64,000 nucleotides of DNA, from contig NZ_CP012640.2 in the NCBI RefSeq assembly GCF_001412595.2, positions 3,968,001-4,032,000 of the forward strand. The letters are read 5' to 3'. The notes under the pieces are model-generated. The model had not been told where the DNA came from. It made no database searches and saw only the letters and a program-made list of their open reading frames with translations. The stretch is from Massilia sp. WG5 (GTDB lineage Bacteria > Pseudomonadota > Gammaproteobacteria > Burkholderiales > Burkholderiaceae_D). Of this stretch, positions 8,601 through 16,823 are shown one piece after another (position 1 is the stretch's first letter; each line of letters begins with the position of its first letter). The translations under genes and the position numbers were made by a program.

Positions 8601-9707
8601 CGCGCCGCCATGTTCTTCCTGAACGCGACCGACCCGACCACCATCAACGCCACCCGCAAGGCGATGGTCGACCTGGGCTACAAGGCCCAGCGCCTGGGCG
8701 CGAGCGTGCTGAAGGCAGTGGCGAAAGAGCAGACCAAGGCGCCGCCGCCGACCACCGGCAAGGCCCCGATCCGCGAGCAGGTGATCCACTTCGTGAACAA
8801 GAAGATGCCGGGCAACCTGCCGAAGAAGACCGCGCGCGCCCTGCTGGACATCGAGGACGACAAGGTCATCCCGATCATCCGCAATCCGAAGCTGACCAAC
8901 GCCGACACCGAGGCCGTGTTCTACTTCCCGGGTTGCGGCTCCGAGCGCCTGTTCTCGCAGGTCGGCCTGGCGACCCAGGCGATGCTGTGGGACGTCGGCG
9001 TGCAGACCGTGCTGCCGCCTGGCTACCTGTGCTGCGGCTACCCGCAGCGCGGCGCCGGCCAGTACGACAAGGCCGACAAGATGATGACGGATAACCGCGT
9101 GCTGTTCCACCGCATGGCGAATACCCTGAACTACCTCGACATCAAGACCGTGCTGGTCTCCTGCGGCACCTGCTACGACCAGCTCGCGACCTACGAGTTC
9201 GAGAAGATCTTCCCGGGCTGCCGCATCATGGACATCCACGAGTACCTGCTCGAGAAGGGCGTCAGGCTGGAAGGCGTGACCGGTACCCGCTACATGTACC
9301 ACGACCCCTGCCACACGCCGATGAAGCTGCAGGATTCGATGAAGACCGTGAACGCGCTGGTGCAGACCGCCGACAACGTGAAAATCGAGAAGAACGACCG
9401 CTGCTGCGGCGAGTCCGGCACCTTCGCGGTGTCGCGTCCGGATATCGCGACCCAGGTCCGCTTCCGCAAGGAGCAGGAGATGGAGAAGGGCGCCGACAAG
9501 CTGCGCGAAGACGGCTTCAAGGGCGACGTCAAGATCCTGACCAGCTGCCCGTCCTGCCTGCAGGGCCTGTCGCGCTACAACGACGACTCGGGCACGACCG
9601 CCGACTACATCGTGGTCGAGATGGCGCGCCATCTGCTGGGCGAGAACTGGCTGCCGAACTACGTCGCGAACGCGAACAACGGCGGCATCGAAAGGGTGCT
9701 GGTATGA
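5697..9707 (+). CDS. DUF3683-type FAD-linked dehydrogenase fused to Fe-S (CCG) oxidoreductase
   Basis: A 1336-residue cytoplasmic or membrane-associated oxidoreductase. In order it shows: an N-terminal DUF3683-like region (1–~180); a PCMH-type FAD-binding domain with the loop [12 protein letters not shown] (about 219–230); the FAD-oxidase C-terminal domain with [15 protein letters not shown] (about 741) and GEHGIGITK (about 785); two 4Fe-4S motifs CxxCxxCxxxC starting at Cys867 and Cys929; and two CCG cysteine repeats (CCGYPQRG near 1111, CCGESG near 1235). This is the glycolate oxidase/D-lactate dehydrogenase architecture (GlcD plus GlcF/LutA type) in one chain, so the substrate is probably a D-2-hydroxy acid, with electrons passed to quinone (inference). 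It overlaps the HIT gene by ATGA. Confidence 0.85.
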   Translation: MNAPANIHALLEENAPARLREIPYNYTSFSDREIVIRLLGESSWRLLDELRGARQTGRSARMLYEVLGDIWVVRRNPYLQDDMLDNPKRRAKLIEALHHRLAEVDKRRLSVDAGDNGDPAASAARSNAVEQLLAAARKAVDDFGNEFRAMYDLRKRAKAVLGRYTDKRNIRFDGMHRTSHVTDATDWRVEYPFLVLIPDSEDEMAGLVKGCIELGLTIIPRGGGTGYTGGAIPLTPMSAVINTEKLIALGEVDIRRLPGVDRDYATIYTGAGVVTQRVSQAAEKAGFVFAVDPTSAHASCIGGNIAMNAGGKKAVLWGTALDNLASWRMVDPNGDWLDVTRVDHNLGKIHDAPVATFKLEWTHPSEKGAPKGAPFRTETLAIEGRRFRKEGLGKDVTDKFLAGLPGIQKEGTDGLITSGRWILHKMPKFTRTVALEFFGQARDAIPSIVEIKDYLDSLPKNGKPEFESLRLAGLEHLDERYLRAVGYATKSKRGTLPKMALFGDIVGDDENAVAQAASEVVRLANTRVGEGFVAVSPEARKKFWLDRARTAAIARHTNAFKINEDVVIPLNRMGEYTDGIERINIELSIKNKLQLVEQLHALFASGQLEVSKADDATGEGVSKEEILGDRPQQADELLARTAARWGWLLMNLDQPLKDVLPKLAEFGLDGFYENFERRISAQPQASLFDVVQDHTVRVSWKQDIRAPLRQIFNGAAYKPILDEATAIHQRVLRSRVFVALHMHAGDGNVHTNLPVNSDDYAMLQDAHKAVERIMKLARSLDGVISGEHGIGITKLEFLTDDEIRDFRDYKQRVDPEGRFNKGKLLNTESAYADLRNAYTPSFGLMGHESLIMQQSDIGEIANSIKDCLRCGKCKPVCTTHVPQANLLYSPRDKILATSALIEAFLYEEQTRRGVSIRHWEEFEDVSDHCTVCHKCVTPCPVNIDFGDVSMNMRNLLRKMDKRSFKPANRAAMFFLNATDPTTINATRKAMVDLGYKAQRLGASVLKAVAKEQTKAPPPTTGKAPIREQVIHFVNKKMPGNLPKKTARALLDIEDDKVIPIIRNPKLTNADTEAVFYFPGCGSERLFSQVGLATQAMLWDVGVQTVLPPGYLCCGYPQRGAGQYDKADKMMTDNRVLFHRMANTLNYLDIKTVLVSCGTCYDQLATYEFEKIFPGCRIMDIHEYLLEKGVRLEGVTGTRYMYHDPCHTPMKLQDSMKTVNALVQTADNVKIEKNDRCCGESGTFAVSRPDIATQVRFRKEQEMEKGADKLREDGFKGDVKILTSCPSCLQGLSRYNDDSGTTADYIVVEMARHLLGENWLPNYVANANNGGIERVLV

Positions 9708-10138
9708 CGAAGCTGCCGGGTTGCGAGCTGTGCGAGCTGGCGGCGTCCGCCAAGGTGGTCGCCAACGAGCAGTTTTCGGTGATCCTGGCCGACGAAGCCA
9801 ACTACCCGGGCTTCGCGCGCGTGGTCTGGAACGACCACGTGCGCGAGATGAGCGACCTGTCCGACGCCGACCGCCTGCTGCTGAACGACGCCGTCTGGAA
9901 GCTCGAGCAGGCCGTGCGCGAGGTGATGCAGCCGCTGAAGCTCAACGTCGCCAGCCTCGGCAACGTGGTGCCCCACCTGCACTGGCACGTCATCCCGCGC
10001 TACGCCGACGATGCGCACTTCCCGGCGCCGGTGTGGGCGCAGGCGGTGCGCGAGACGCCTGTGGAGGTGCTGGCGCAGAGGCGGGCGCTGCTGCCGCAAT
10101 TGAAGCAGGCAATCGAGCGGAAGTTCGCGAAGCAGTAA
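9704..10138 (+). CDS. HIT-family nucleotide-binding protein
   Basis: A 144-residue histidine-triad protein. The signature HLHWHVIPR carries His91, His93 and His95, the last being the nucleophile position in HIT hydrolases that cleave nucleotide phosphoramidates or dinucleoside polyphosphates. An N-terminal CELCEL cysteine pair may bind metal. The start codon overlaps the stop of the large dehydrogenase (ATGA), implying translational coupling in one operon. The specific substrate is unknown. A REP-like repeat follows the stop codon. Confidence 0.88.
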   Translation: MTKLPGCELCELAASAKVVANEQFSVILADEANYPGFARVVWNDHVREMSDLSDADRLLLNDAVWKLEQAVREVMQPLKLNVASLGNVVPHLHWHVIPRYADDAHFPAPVWAQAVRETPVEVLAQRRALLPQLKQAIERKFAKQ

Positions 10139-10150
10139 AATCAGCCTGTC

Positions 10151-10239
10151 CCGTCGTTCCCGCGAAGGCGGGAACCCAAGTTGCGCGCGTAGCGACTGCT
10201 CGAGCAGAACTTGGATCCCCGCCTGCGCGGGGACGACGG
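10151..10239. repeat. REP/BIME-like paired hairpin repeat, copy 1
   Basis: Two hairpin units in opposite orientation: CCGTCGTTCCCGC...GCGGGAACCCAAG on the left and CTTGGATCCCCGC...GCGGGGACGACGG on the right, separated by about 30 bp. The ends of the whole element are also complementary (CCGTCG/CGACGG). The same core recurs at 20698, 28644 and 51235. Short reading frames crossing it (with VPAKAGTQ- or RLRGDD-like stretches) are repeat translations, not genes. Confidence 0.8.
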
Positions 10240-10258
10240 GTTATCACTTGTAGATACT

Positions 10259-10678
10259 ATGCCCACGCCCACCAGCCTCACCATTCGCCAGCAGTCAAAA
10301 ATCCTGGAAATCGCCTTCGACGACGGCGCCGCCTTCTCCATCCCTTTCGAGCTGATGCGCGTGTATTCGCCCTCGGCCGAAGTGAAGGGGCACGGCCCCG
10401 GCCAGGAAGTACTACAGGTCGGCAAGCGCAATGTCGGCATCGAAGGTGTCGAGCCGGTCGGCAACTATGCCGTGAAGCCGCTGTTCACCGACGGCCACAA
10501 CTCCGGCATCTTCACCTGGGACTACCTGTACAAGCTGGGCCGTGAACACGACGCGCTGTGGCAGGACTACCTGCAGCGCCTGCAGGCGGCCGGCTTCGCG
10601 GGCGACAGCGGGCGCGAGCCGGGCACGGTGCTGCCGGGCGCCAGCGCCAAGCCGCACGCCTGCGGCCACCACCACTAA
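10259..10678 (+). CDS. DUF971 (GBBH-like N-terminal domain) protein
   Basis: A 139-residue protein formed by the small domain also found at the N-terminus of gamma-butyrobetaine hydroxylase (DUF971). Conserved features are the R-VYSPSAEVKGHGPGQ segment, VGIEGVEPVGNYAVKP, and GIFTWDYLYKLGREHD; a His-rich end (ACGHHH) may bind metal. In other Betaproteobacteria this gene directly precedes ubiE, suggesting a link to quinone synthesis or Fe-S chemistry, but its biochemical role is unknown. Here two minus-strand genes lie between. The ATG at 10259 follows immediately after the REP repeat and has no clear Shine-Dalgarno. Its stop overlaps the convergent metallo-hydrolase gene by 4 bp. Confidence 0.85.
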   Translation: MPTPTSLTIRQQSKILEIAFDDGAAFSIPFELMRVYSPSAEVKGHGPGQEVLQVGKRNVGIEGVEPVGNYAVKPLFTDGHNSGIFTWDYLYKLGREHDALWQDYLQRLQAAGFAGDSGREPGTVLPGASAKPHACGHHH

Positions 10679-11403
10679 GAACCGACCAGCCGTTCGCCGA
10701 GGGCGCGCAGCAGCTGTGCGCCATCGCCGCGCCAGGCGCTGCCATGCATGCACGCCAGGGTGCCGGGCAATTCGCACGCCAGGTGTTCGATCAATTGCCC
10801 GGTATGGGTCGAGTGCGAAAAATAATCCATCGGTTTCCGAAACGCTTCGCTGTTCTCCAGGATGTCATCGCTGGTCAGGGCGGCCGCGCCGACGCCGCCC
10901 TGGGTGAACAGGTCGCCGCAAAACAGCGTCCTGGTCCGGGTATCCATCAGGAAGCCCGTTTCCCAGCCGTGAGGCAAGTGGGGCGCATCGAGCCACTTGA
11001 CCGAGCGTGTCCCCAGGTTCAGCTCGGCGCCGTCGGCCATCGCATGGGCGGGCCGGTCCGCAAAATCATTTACCGAGACCATGGCCGCAACCCGGCCGCA
11101 CAAGGGCGCCGCCTGCGGTGCAAGGTCCAGCCATTCATTCAGCGAGCCGCATTCATCCGCTTCGAAATGCGACAGGGCAACGAAGCGCAGGCGCTCGACC
11201 GGCATGACGCTTTCCATGGCTTCGCGAACCAGCGGGAACAGTTTTCTTGGCCCAGTGTGAAAAAGAAGCGGCTGATCGTCCACGATCAGGTATTGGTTGA
11301 ACGAGAAGCCGCCCGGTACGACGCTGACCGGCGTATTGATGCGGTAAACGCCGTCAGCGATCTCATGGACATTGGTGCCTGCGGATACATTGGTGATGGC
11401 CAT
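10675..11403 (-). CDS. MBL-fold metallo-hydrolase, flavodiiron (oxygen-binding di-iron) type
   Basis: A 242-residue beta-lactamase-fold protein. Instead of the zinc motif HxHxDH it has SHFEADECGS (His79, Glu81, Asp83), the di-iron pattern of flavodiiron proteins. Further ligands fit PHLPHGWE (His142/145), FCGDLF (Asp164) and the late CMHGSAW histidine. It has no flavodoxin domain, so it is a free-standing oxygen-binding di-iron domain. Such proteins are thought to bind or reduce O2 or NO, or to signal oxygen state; partner and reaction here are unknown. A Shine-Dalgarno GGAGG precedes the ATG at 11403. It follows cspA in the same direction but past a terminator-bounded gap. Confidence 0.8.
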   Translation of the reverse strand: MAITNVSAGTNVHEIADGVYRINTPVSVVPGGFSFNQYLIVDDQPLLFHTGPRKLFPLVREAMESVMPVERLRFVALSHFEADECGSLNEWLDLAPQAAPLCGRVAAMVSVNDFADRPAHAMADGAELNLGTRSVKWLDAPHLPHGWETGFLMDTRTRTLFCGDLFTQGGVGAAALTSDDILENSEAFRKPMDYFSHSTHTGQLIEHLACELPGTLACMHGSAWRGDGAQLLRALGERLVGS

Positions 11404-11470
11404 ATCAACCTCCAGACATAGTCACTTCATGGTCACTTCAGACTAGATGAGACCGGGTCGAAGGTAAACG

Positions 11471-11499
11471 AAAAAAGCGCCGGCAATGTCGGCGCTTTT
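11471..11499 (-). terminator. Intrinsic terminator of the cold-shock gene
   Basis: On the minus strand AAAAGCGCCG and CGGCGCTTTT form a perfect 10-bp stem around a 7-nt loop and run into six T residues. It lies 34 bp past the cspA-like stop codon. Confidence 0.88.
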
Positions 11500-11533
11500 C
11501 TTGACCGGCTGGCTGGCCGGCGTCCGTGGGGAC

Positions 11534-11737
11534 TTATTGCGGCTGGATGTTAGCCGCTTGCTTGCCCTTGGGCCCGGTGGTGATTTCGAAGCTGACGCGC
11601 TGGTTCTCCGCCAGGGATTTGAAGCCGGCCGTGTTGATCGCCGAGAAGTGCGCGAACAGATCATCACCACCGTCATCCGGTTTGATGAAGCCGAAACCCT
11701 TGGAATCGTTGAACCATTTCACAGTGCCAGTCGCCAT
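11534..11737 (-). CDS. Cold-shock domain protein (CspA family)
   Basis: A 67-residue single OB-fold RNA/DNA-binding protein. It carries RNP1 KGFGFI (13–18) and RNP2 LFAHF (27–31), plus the standard start [10 protein letters not shown]. Such proteins melt RNA secondary structure, at low temperature or constitutively. It is monocistronic, with a strong terminator after the stop and a roughly 260-bp AT-richer region upstream shared with divergent ubiE, which probably provides a structured 5' leader. Several paralogues are usual in Oxalobacteraceae, so no specific csp letter is assigned. Confidence 0.95.
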   Translation of the reverse strand: MATGTVKWFNDSKGFGFIKPDDGGDDLFAHFSAINTAGFKSLAENQRVSFEITTGPKGKQAANIQPQ

Positions 11738-11966
11738 GTTATTTCTCTCTCAAAAGGAATTTTGTATAAACCTTGCCTTGCCTCAGGTCTTCGCCTGGCG
11801 GACTCAACAAAGCAGAACCACTATAAGCAAAATTTCAAGAAAGTGCTGCACGATTGGAATGAATTTTTTGCAGTGTTGTTATTTCCGCGACAACGCTGCA
11901 AACAAGGCCCTTCGACAGCTCTGCCGTATGCCGGATGGGTGACGCCTGCGCCCGGGATCAGCCTTG

Positions 11967-11972
11967 TATAAT
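11967..11972 (+). promoter_or_regulatory. Candidate -10 element of ubiE
   Basis: A perfect TATAAT ends 26 nt before the ubiE ATG. The -35 region at 17–18 bp spacing is poor, so strength or activation is uncertain. Confidence 0.45.
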
Positions 11973-11998
11973 GCAACAAGATCAAACTGGCAAACACT

Positions 11999-12733
11999 AT
12001 GACCAACACCACCCATTTCGGCTACAAGACCGTTTCCGAGGACGAGAAGGTCCACGAGGTCGCCAAGGTTTTCCATTCCGTCGCGTCGAAGTACGACGTG
12101 ATGAACGACCTGATGTCCGGCGGCCTGCACCGCATCTGGAAGACCTTCACGATCGCCCAGGCCGGCGTGCGTCCGGGTTTCAAGGTGCTCGACATCGCCG
12201 GCGGCACCGGTGACCTGGCCAAGGCTTTCGCCAAGCAGGCGGGGCCGAGCGGCGAGGTCTGGCTCACCGATATCAACGAATCGATGCTGCGCGTCGGCCG
12301 GGACCGTCTATTGAATAAAGGTCTAGTGACCCCCACCTTGCTGTGTGATGCGGAAAGGCTGCCTTTCCCGGACAATTATTTCGACCGGGTCAGCGTGGCC
12401 TTCGGCCTGCGCAACATGACGCACAAGGACCACGCGCTGGCGGAAATGCGCCGCGTGCTGAAGCCGGGCGGCAAGCTGCTGGTGCTGGAGTTCTCGAAAG
12501 TGGCCGCGCCGCTGCAGAAGCCGTACGATGTCTATTCGTTCTCGGTGCTGCCGTGGCTGGGCCAGCGCATCGCGGGCGATGCCGAGAGCTACCGCTACCT
12601 GGCCGAATCGATCCGCATGCACCCGGACCAGGAAACGCTGAAGTCGATGATGGAAGGCGTGGGCCTGGAACGCGTGCAGTACTACAACCTGACCGCTGGT
12701 GTGGCTGCACTGCACACCGGCATCAAACTTTGA
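11999..12733 (+). CDS. ubiE: Ubiquinone/menaquinone C-methyltransferase UbiE
   Basis: UbiE adds the C-2 methyl group from S-adenosylmethionine in ubiquinone (and menaquinone) synthesis. The 244-residue product shows the family start THFGYKTV with [17 protein letters not shown], the SAM-binding glycine loop [15 protein letters not shown] (about 63), and the UbiE signatures [17 protein letters not shown] and [15 protein letters not shown]. It heads a run of ubiquinone-related genes (Tim44-domain protein, ubiJ, ubiB). The DUF971 gene that normally precedes it is displaced by two minus-strand genes. Confidence 0.97.
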   Translation: MTNTTHFGYKTVSEDEKVHEVAKVFHSVASKYDVMNDLMSGGLHRIWKTFTIAQAGVRPGFKVLDIAGGTGDLAKAFAKQAGPSGEVWLTDINESMLRVGRDRLLNKGLVTPTLLCDAERLPFPDNYFDRVSVAFGLRNMTHKDHALAEMRRVLKPGGKLLVLEFSKVAAPLQKPYDVYSFSVLPWLGQRIAGDAESYRYLAESIRMHPDQETLKSMMEGVGLERVQYYNLTAGVAALHTGIKL

Positions 12734-12743
12734 GGTGTCGACG

Positions 12744-13700
12744 ATGAAGAAATTCTTGGCCAGCACGATGATCGCGATAACGGCACTGTCCTTCGTTGCC
12801 GATGCGTTTGCACGCCCGGTGGGCGGCGGCCGTTCCTTCGGCCGCCAGTCGTCGTCGGTCAGCCGGATGCGCGCACCGGCCCCGGCGCCCGCACCGGCGC
12901 CCTACCAGCAGCCTGGCTACCAGCAGCGTCCGGCGCCGGCCCCGATGGCGCCGCAGCCGATCCCGCAGAGGCGCCCGAGCATGTGGAAGGGCGTGCTGGG
13001 CGGCGCCCTGCTGGGCCTGGGCCTGGGCGCGCTGTTCTCGCACTTCGGCATCGGCGGCGCCATGGCCAGCGCGCTGTCCTCGATCCTGATGATCCTGCTG
13101 CTGGTGTTCGCGGTGATGTTCATCGTGCGCATGTTCCGCCGCAAGGACACGCCGGCCAATCCGCAGTTTTCGGGTTTTAACCAGAACCGGGTGCCTGCCG
13201 CCGCCACGCCGGAAATCGGTTCGGGCCTGGACCAGGGGTATCAGCCGAATGCCTATTCGGGCGGCTATAACCAGCCGACTTCCAACGTGTCGCTGAACAA
13301 GGGAACGTCCCACGAACAATGGGGCGTGCCGGCCGGCTTCGATACCGAGGCCTTCCTGCGCCATGCGAAAGCCTCCTTCATCCGCATGCAGGCCGCCTGG
13401 GACCGCGGCGACCTGGCCGACCTGCGCGAGTTCACCGCGCCCGAGGTGTTCGCCGAGCTGCAGCTGCAGATCCAGGAACGCGGCGGTAACCAGGACTATA
13501 CCGAGGTCGTGTCGATCGACGCCCAGTTGCTGGGCATCGAAACCACCGAGCGCGATTACCTGGCGAGCGTGCAGTTCAACGGCATGATCCGCAATGCCCC
13601 GGGCGCCCAGGCCGAGCCGTATGTCGAGGTATGGAACCTGGCGAAACCACTGTCGGGCAATGGCGGATGGGTGCTCGCCGGTATCCAGCAGATTACCTGA
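12744..13700 (+). CDS. Tim44-like domain membrane protein
   Basis: A 318-residue exported or inner-membrane protein. It has a signal-like N-terminus (ATG 12744, MKKFLASTMIAITALSF...), a Pro/Ala/Gln-rich linker (about 30–75), one or two glycine-rich membrane segments (GVLGGALLGLGLGALF and ILMILLLVFAVMFIV), and a C-terminal Tim44-like domain (about 195–318) with the pattern FLRHAKASFIRMQAAWDRGD. In Betaproteobacteria it sits between ubiE and ubiJ; its role is unknown but the context suggests membrane organisation of ubiquinone synthesis (inference). It begins 10 bp after ubiE and is probably cotranscribed with it. Confidence 0.85.
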   Translation: MKKFLASTMIAITALSFVADAFARPVGGGRSFGRQSSSVSRMRAPAPAPAPAPYQQPGYQQRPAPAPMAPQPIPQRRPSMWKGVLGGALLGLGLGALFSHFGIGGAMASALSSILMILLLVFAVMFIVRMFRRKDTPANPQFSGFNQNRVPAAATPEIGSGLDQGYQPNAYSGGYNQPTSNVSLNKGTSHEQWGVPAGFDTEAFLRHAKASFIRMQAAWDRGDLADLREFTAPEVFAELQLQIQERGGNQDYTEVVSIDAQLLGIETTERDYLASVQFNGMIRNAPGAQAEPYVEVWNLAKPLSGNGGWVLAGIQQIT

Positions 13701-13836
13701 TGGAAGGCCGATAAACCTACTGCGCGTTGCCCTGTCGGCCTGCGATGCTCCGCTACGGCGGACCGGCTGTACTATTCGTACAGCTGCGCTTCTCGGCCAA
13801 CAGGGCTTCCGCTCGCTACGGTTTCTCGGCCTTCCA
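13701..13836. repeat. 136-bp multi-branched palindromic element
   Basis: It starts right after the Tim44-gene stop codon. An outer perfect 11-bp stem (TGGAAGGCCGA 13701–13711 with TCGGCCTTCCA 13826–13836) encloses a second stem (GCCCTGT 13729–13735 with ACAGGGC 13800–13806, extended by GGCC/GGCC). Inside that are two small hairpins: TCCGC/GCGGA (13749–13762) and GCTGTAC/GTACAGC (13766–13784). The folded form would be a junction with two arms. A T-run (CTTTTTTG) follows, so it may end transcription of ubiE–Tim44. It could also be a mobile palindromic repeat or a structured RNA. Confidence 0.65.
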
Positions 13837-13912
13837 AGATCTTTTTTGCAATATTTTTTGCTCTAACGATCCGTGCCGCCGGGTTTGTGCCCCGGCGAAC
13901 TGGTAAGATCGA

Positions 13913-13940
13913 ACCGCCCAACACAGGGCGGTTTTTTTTT
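13913..13940 (+). terminator. Strong intrinsic terminator just upstream of ubiJ
   Basis: ACCGCCC (13913–13919) pairs with GGGCGGT (13926–13932) around a 6-nt loop and is followed by nine T residues. It is only 14 bp before the ubiJ ATG, so it separates ubiE–Tim44 transcription from ubiJ–ubiB or acts as an attenuator for them. Confidence 0.85.
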
Positions 13941-13954
13941 GAACGCAAGCCTCA

Positions 13955-14617
13955 ATGTCAACGACTCCTTCTTTTCTAAGTGTGGCGACCATCAACCACC
14001 TGCTGGCCCAGGAGGCCTGGGCGCGCGATACGCTGATGCGCAAGGCCGGCAAGGTCGCCTGCATCGACATGGGCCACCTGCGCCTGTGCATGCGCGTGGC
14101 CCGCGACGGCATGCTCGAAGCCGCCGGCGATGAGGATGTGCCGGACGTCACCATCCACGTCAAGGTCGGCGACCTGCCGCTGATCCTGCAGAACCGCGAC
14201 CGCGCGTTTTCCTATGTGCGCATCGAGGGCGACGCCGAGTTCGCCAACACCATCTCCCAGCTCGCGAAAGGCCTGCGCTGGGATGCCGAGCACGACCTCG
14301 AGCGCCTGTTCGGGCCGATCGCTGCGAATCGCCTGGCCGGCGGCGCGCGCGCGGCCGTTTCGCATGCCGGCGCCGCCGGGCGCCGCCTGGCCGAGAATGT
14401 CGCCGAATTCCTGCTGGAAGAGAGAAGGGTGCTGATCCGTCCCACGACCGTGGAGGGCTTCGCGGACGAGGTCAACCGCCTGCGCGACGACGTCGAGCGC
14501 AGCGCCAAGCGCATTGCAAAACTGGAGCAGAAGTTGGACCAGCGGATCGAGCAGCTGCGGGCGCAGCGCAGCACCCCGCCAGCTCTGACGAAACCGGACC
14601 CCACCACGGATAGCTGA
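13955..14617 (+). CDS. ubiJ: Ubiquinone biosynthesis accessory factor UbiJ (SCP2 domain)
   Basis: A 220-residue protein with an SCP2 lipid-binding domain (about 15–125) and a C-terminal helical/coiled-coil region (about 160–205: [30 protein letters not shown]). UbiJ binds ubiquinone intermediates and helps assemble the soluble Ubi complex. The position between the Tim44-domain gene and ubiB, with a one-base overlap with ubiB (TGATG), supports the call. No good Shine-Dalgarno precedes the ATG, and a strong terminator ends about 14 bp upstream. A promoter between terminator and ATG is not visible, so expression is a puzzle. A later start would remove the first SCP2 helix and is unlikely. Confidence 0.88.
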   Translation: MSTTPSFLSVATINHLLAQEAWARDTLMRKAGKVACIDMGHLRLCMRVARDGMLEAAGDEDVPDVTIHVKVGDLPLILQNRDRAFSYVRIEGDAEFANTISQLAKGLRWDAEHDLERLFGPIAANRLAGGARAAVSHAGAAGRRLAENVAEFLLEERRVLIRPTTVEGFADEVNRLRDDVERSAKRIAKLEQKLDQRIEQLRAQRSTPPALTKPDPTTDS

Positions 14618-16164
14618 TGATTCTGAAATTCCTGCGCCTGCTGAAAATCTTCACGGTTGCCACGCGTTACGGTCTCGACGAGATCGCCATGTCCGGACTG
14701 GACGTGCCGCGCACCGCCCGCTTCATCAACACGATGTTCTTCTGGCGCCGCATCACCTCGCCGCGCGCGATCCGCCTGCGCCTGGCGCTGGAAGAGCTGG
14801 GCCCGATCTTCGTGAAGTTCGGCCAGGTGCTGTCGACCCGGCCCGACCTGATGCCTCCCGATATCGTGGCCGAGCTGTCGCTGCTGCAGGACCGCGTGCC
14901 GCCCTTCGATTCCGACCTGGCCATCGCCCAGATCACGCGCTCCCTCGGCGCCCCGCCGGATGAGCTGTTCGCCACCTTCGAACGCACCCCGGTGGCCTCG
15001 GCCTCGATCGCCCAGGTCCACTTCGCGACCCTGAAGAACGGCAAGGAAGTCGCGGTCAAGGTGCTGCGGCCGGGCATGAAATCGACGATCGACGAAGACC
15101 TCGCCCTGATGCAGATGGCGGCCGGCCTGATCGAGAAGGTGTGGCCGGACAGCCGTCGCCTGAAGCCGCGCGAAGTGGTCGCCGAGTTCGACAAATACCT
15201 GCACGACGAGCTCGACCTGATGCGCGAAGCCGCCCAGGCCAGCCAGCTGCGCCGCAACTTCGCCAACTCGACCCTGCTGATGGTTCCGGAAATGTACTGG
15301 GATTACTGCTCCAGCAGCGTGATCGTGATGGAGCGCATGAACGGCATCCCGATTTCGCAGACCGACCGCCTGGTCGCGGCCGGCGTCGACCTGAAAAAAC
15401 TGTCGCGCGATGGCGTCGAGATCTTCTTCACCCAGGTCTTCCGTGACGGCTTCTTCCATGCGGATATGCACCCCGGGAACATCCTGGTGTCGGTGGAAGA
15501 GGCGACCTTCGGGCGCTACATCGCGCTCGACTTCGGCATCGTCGGCACCCTGAACGACTTCGACAAGGATTACCTGTCGCAGAACTTCCTGGCCTTCTTC
15601 CGCCGCGACTACAAGCGCGTGGCGGAAGCCCACATCGAATCCGGCTGGGCGCCGCGCGACACCCGCGTCGACGAACTGGAAGCGGCCGTGCGCGCCACCT
15701 GCGAGCCGATCTTCGACCGCCCGTTGAAGGACATCTCCTTCGGCCAGGTGCTGCTGCGCCTGTTCCAGACCTCGCGCCGCTTCAACGTCGAGGTCCAGCC
15801 GCAGCTGGTGCTGCTGCAGAAGACCATGCTCAACATCGAGGGCCTGGGGCGCCAGCTCGATCCGGACCTCGACCTGTGGAAGACGGCGAAGCCCTACCTG
15901 GAGCGCTGGATGGCCGACCAGGTCGGCTGGCGCGGTTTCGTCGAGCGCCTGCGCGACGAAGCGCCGCGCTTCGCCCAGATCTTCCCGCAGATCCCGCGCC
16001 TGGCCCACCAGGTGCTGCACAAGCGTGCGCACAGCGACCTCGACATGGGCGACCTGATGTTCAAGCTGGTGGAGAACCAGCGCCGCACCAACCGGCTGCT
16101 GGCCGTGCTGGCCTGCGTCACCGGTATCGCGGTGGTGGGCATGGCGGCCATGCATTTCATGTGA
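14617..16164 (+). CDS. ubiB: Ubiquinone biosynthesis regulatory protein kinase/ATPase UbiB
   Basis: UbiB is an atypical ABC1/ADCK kinase-like ATPase needed for coenzyme Q synthesis. The 515-residue product carries the KxGQ motif (KFGQ, 67–70), the alanine-rich nucleotide loop ([11 protein letters not shown]), the lysine of [11 protein letters not shown], the catalytic [11 protein letters not shown] and the metal-binding LDFGIVG. The C-terminus ends in a hydrophobic segment (about 493–513) that would anchor it to the inner membrane; bacterial UbiB usually has two. It is translationally coupled to ubiJ upstream and to the methyltransferase downstream by single-base TGATG overlaps. Confidence 0.96.
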   Translation: MILKFLRLLKIFTVATRYGLDEIAMSGLDVPRTARFINTMFFWRRITSPRAIRLRLALEELGPIFVKFGQVLSTRPDLMPPDIVAELSLLQDRVPPFDSDLAIAQITRSLGAPPDELFATFERTPVASASIAQVHFATLKNGKEVAVKVLRPGMKSTIDEDLALMQMAAGLIEKVWPDSRRLKPREVVAEFDKYLHDELDLMREAAQASQLRRNFANSTLLMVPEMYWDYCSSSVIVMERMNGIPISQTDRLVAAGVDLKKLSRDGVEIFFTQVFRDGFFHADMHPGNILVSVEEATFGRYIALDFGIVGTLNDFDKDYLSQNFLAFFRRDYKRVAEAHIESGWAPRDTRVDELEAAVRATCEPIFDRPLKDISFGQVLLRLFQTSRRFNVEVQPQLVLLQKTMLNIEGLGRQLDPDLDLWKTAKPYLERWMADQVGWRGFVERLRDEAPRFAQIFPQIPRLAHQVLHKRAHSDLDMGDLMFKLVENQRRTNRLLAVLACVTGIAVVGMAAMHFM

Positions 16165-16772
16165 TGCCTCCTGCCATGCCGGACTTCAGCAGCCGCGATC
16201 CGCTCGCCCCCGCGTTCTGGGACGAGCGCTTCGACAGGCAGTTCACGCCCTGGGACCGCGGAGCGGCGCCGGCCGGGCTGCGCGACTTCGTGGCGCAGGC
16301 GCCGCGGCCGCTCACCACGCTGGCGCCAGGCTGCGGCTCGGCCTACGAACTGGCGCTGATGCTGGACGCCGGCTGGGACGCCACCGCCATCGACTTTTCG
16401 CCGGTCGCGGTGGCGCGCGCGAAAAGCCTGGCGGGGCCGTGGGCGGACCGCATCGTGCAGGCCGACTTCTTCGAGTACACCCCGCCGCGCCCGCTGGACC
16501 TGGTCTACGAGCAGGCCTTCCTGTGCGCACTGCCGCGTGCGCGCTGGGACGCGGTGGCGCGCCGTTGGGAGCAGCTGTTGCGGCCGGGCGGATTGCTGGC
16601 GGGTTACTTCTTCTTCGACGATGCGCTGAAAGGGCCGCCATTCGGCATCACGCGCGCGCGGCTGGACGAGCTGCTGGCGCCGGGCTTCGACTGCATCGCC
16701 GACCAGGCGGTCGACCAATCGATCCCGGTGTTCGCGGGCAAGGAACGCTGGATGGTGTGGCGGCGTCGCTGA
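16164..16772 (+). CDS. Thiopurine S-methyltransferase-family SAM-dependent methyltransferase
   Basis: A 202-residue class I methyltransferase. It has the TPMT-family start FWDERFDRQFTPWDRG, SAM motif I LAPGCGSAYELALML and a late YFFFDDALKGPPFGI segment. Relatives methylate thiol or selenium/tellurium compounds in bacteria; the substrate here is unknown. It overlaps the ubiB stop by one base, so it belongs to the ubi transcription unit, although no role in quinone synthesis is established. A second ATG 12 bp downstream is an alternative start. Confidence 0.8.
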   Translation: MPPAMPDFSSRDPLAPAFWDERFDRQFTPWDRGAAPAGLRDFVAQAPRPLTTLAPGCGSAYELALMLDAGWDATAIDFSPVAVARAKSLAGPWADRIVQADFFEYTPPRPLDLVYEQAFLCALPRARWDAVARRWEQLLRPGGLLAGYFFFDDALKGPPFGITRARLDELLAPGFDCIADQAVDQSIPVFAGKERWMVWRRR

Positions 16773-16823
16773 GCCCGCACGTGCAAGACCGATGGCGGCA
16801 CCAATGAACAGGAAGGAAACGAA

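Noticed and set aside
5685..9632. A 1315-codon open frame on the minus strand opposite the large dehydrogenase
   Set aside because: It mirrors the entire true gene, is dominated by His/Arg/Val/Leu/Gly as expected for antisense of GC-rich codons, and has no recognisable domain.
10141..10260. Short frames with VPAKAGTQ/RLRGDD-like stretches near the repeats
   Set aside because: They are translations of the REP-like repeat and recur wherever the repeat occurs.
14212..16155. 647-codon minus-strand frame opposite ubiB
   Set aside because: Antisense shadow of ubiB; no start signal, no family motif.
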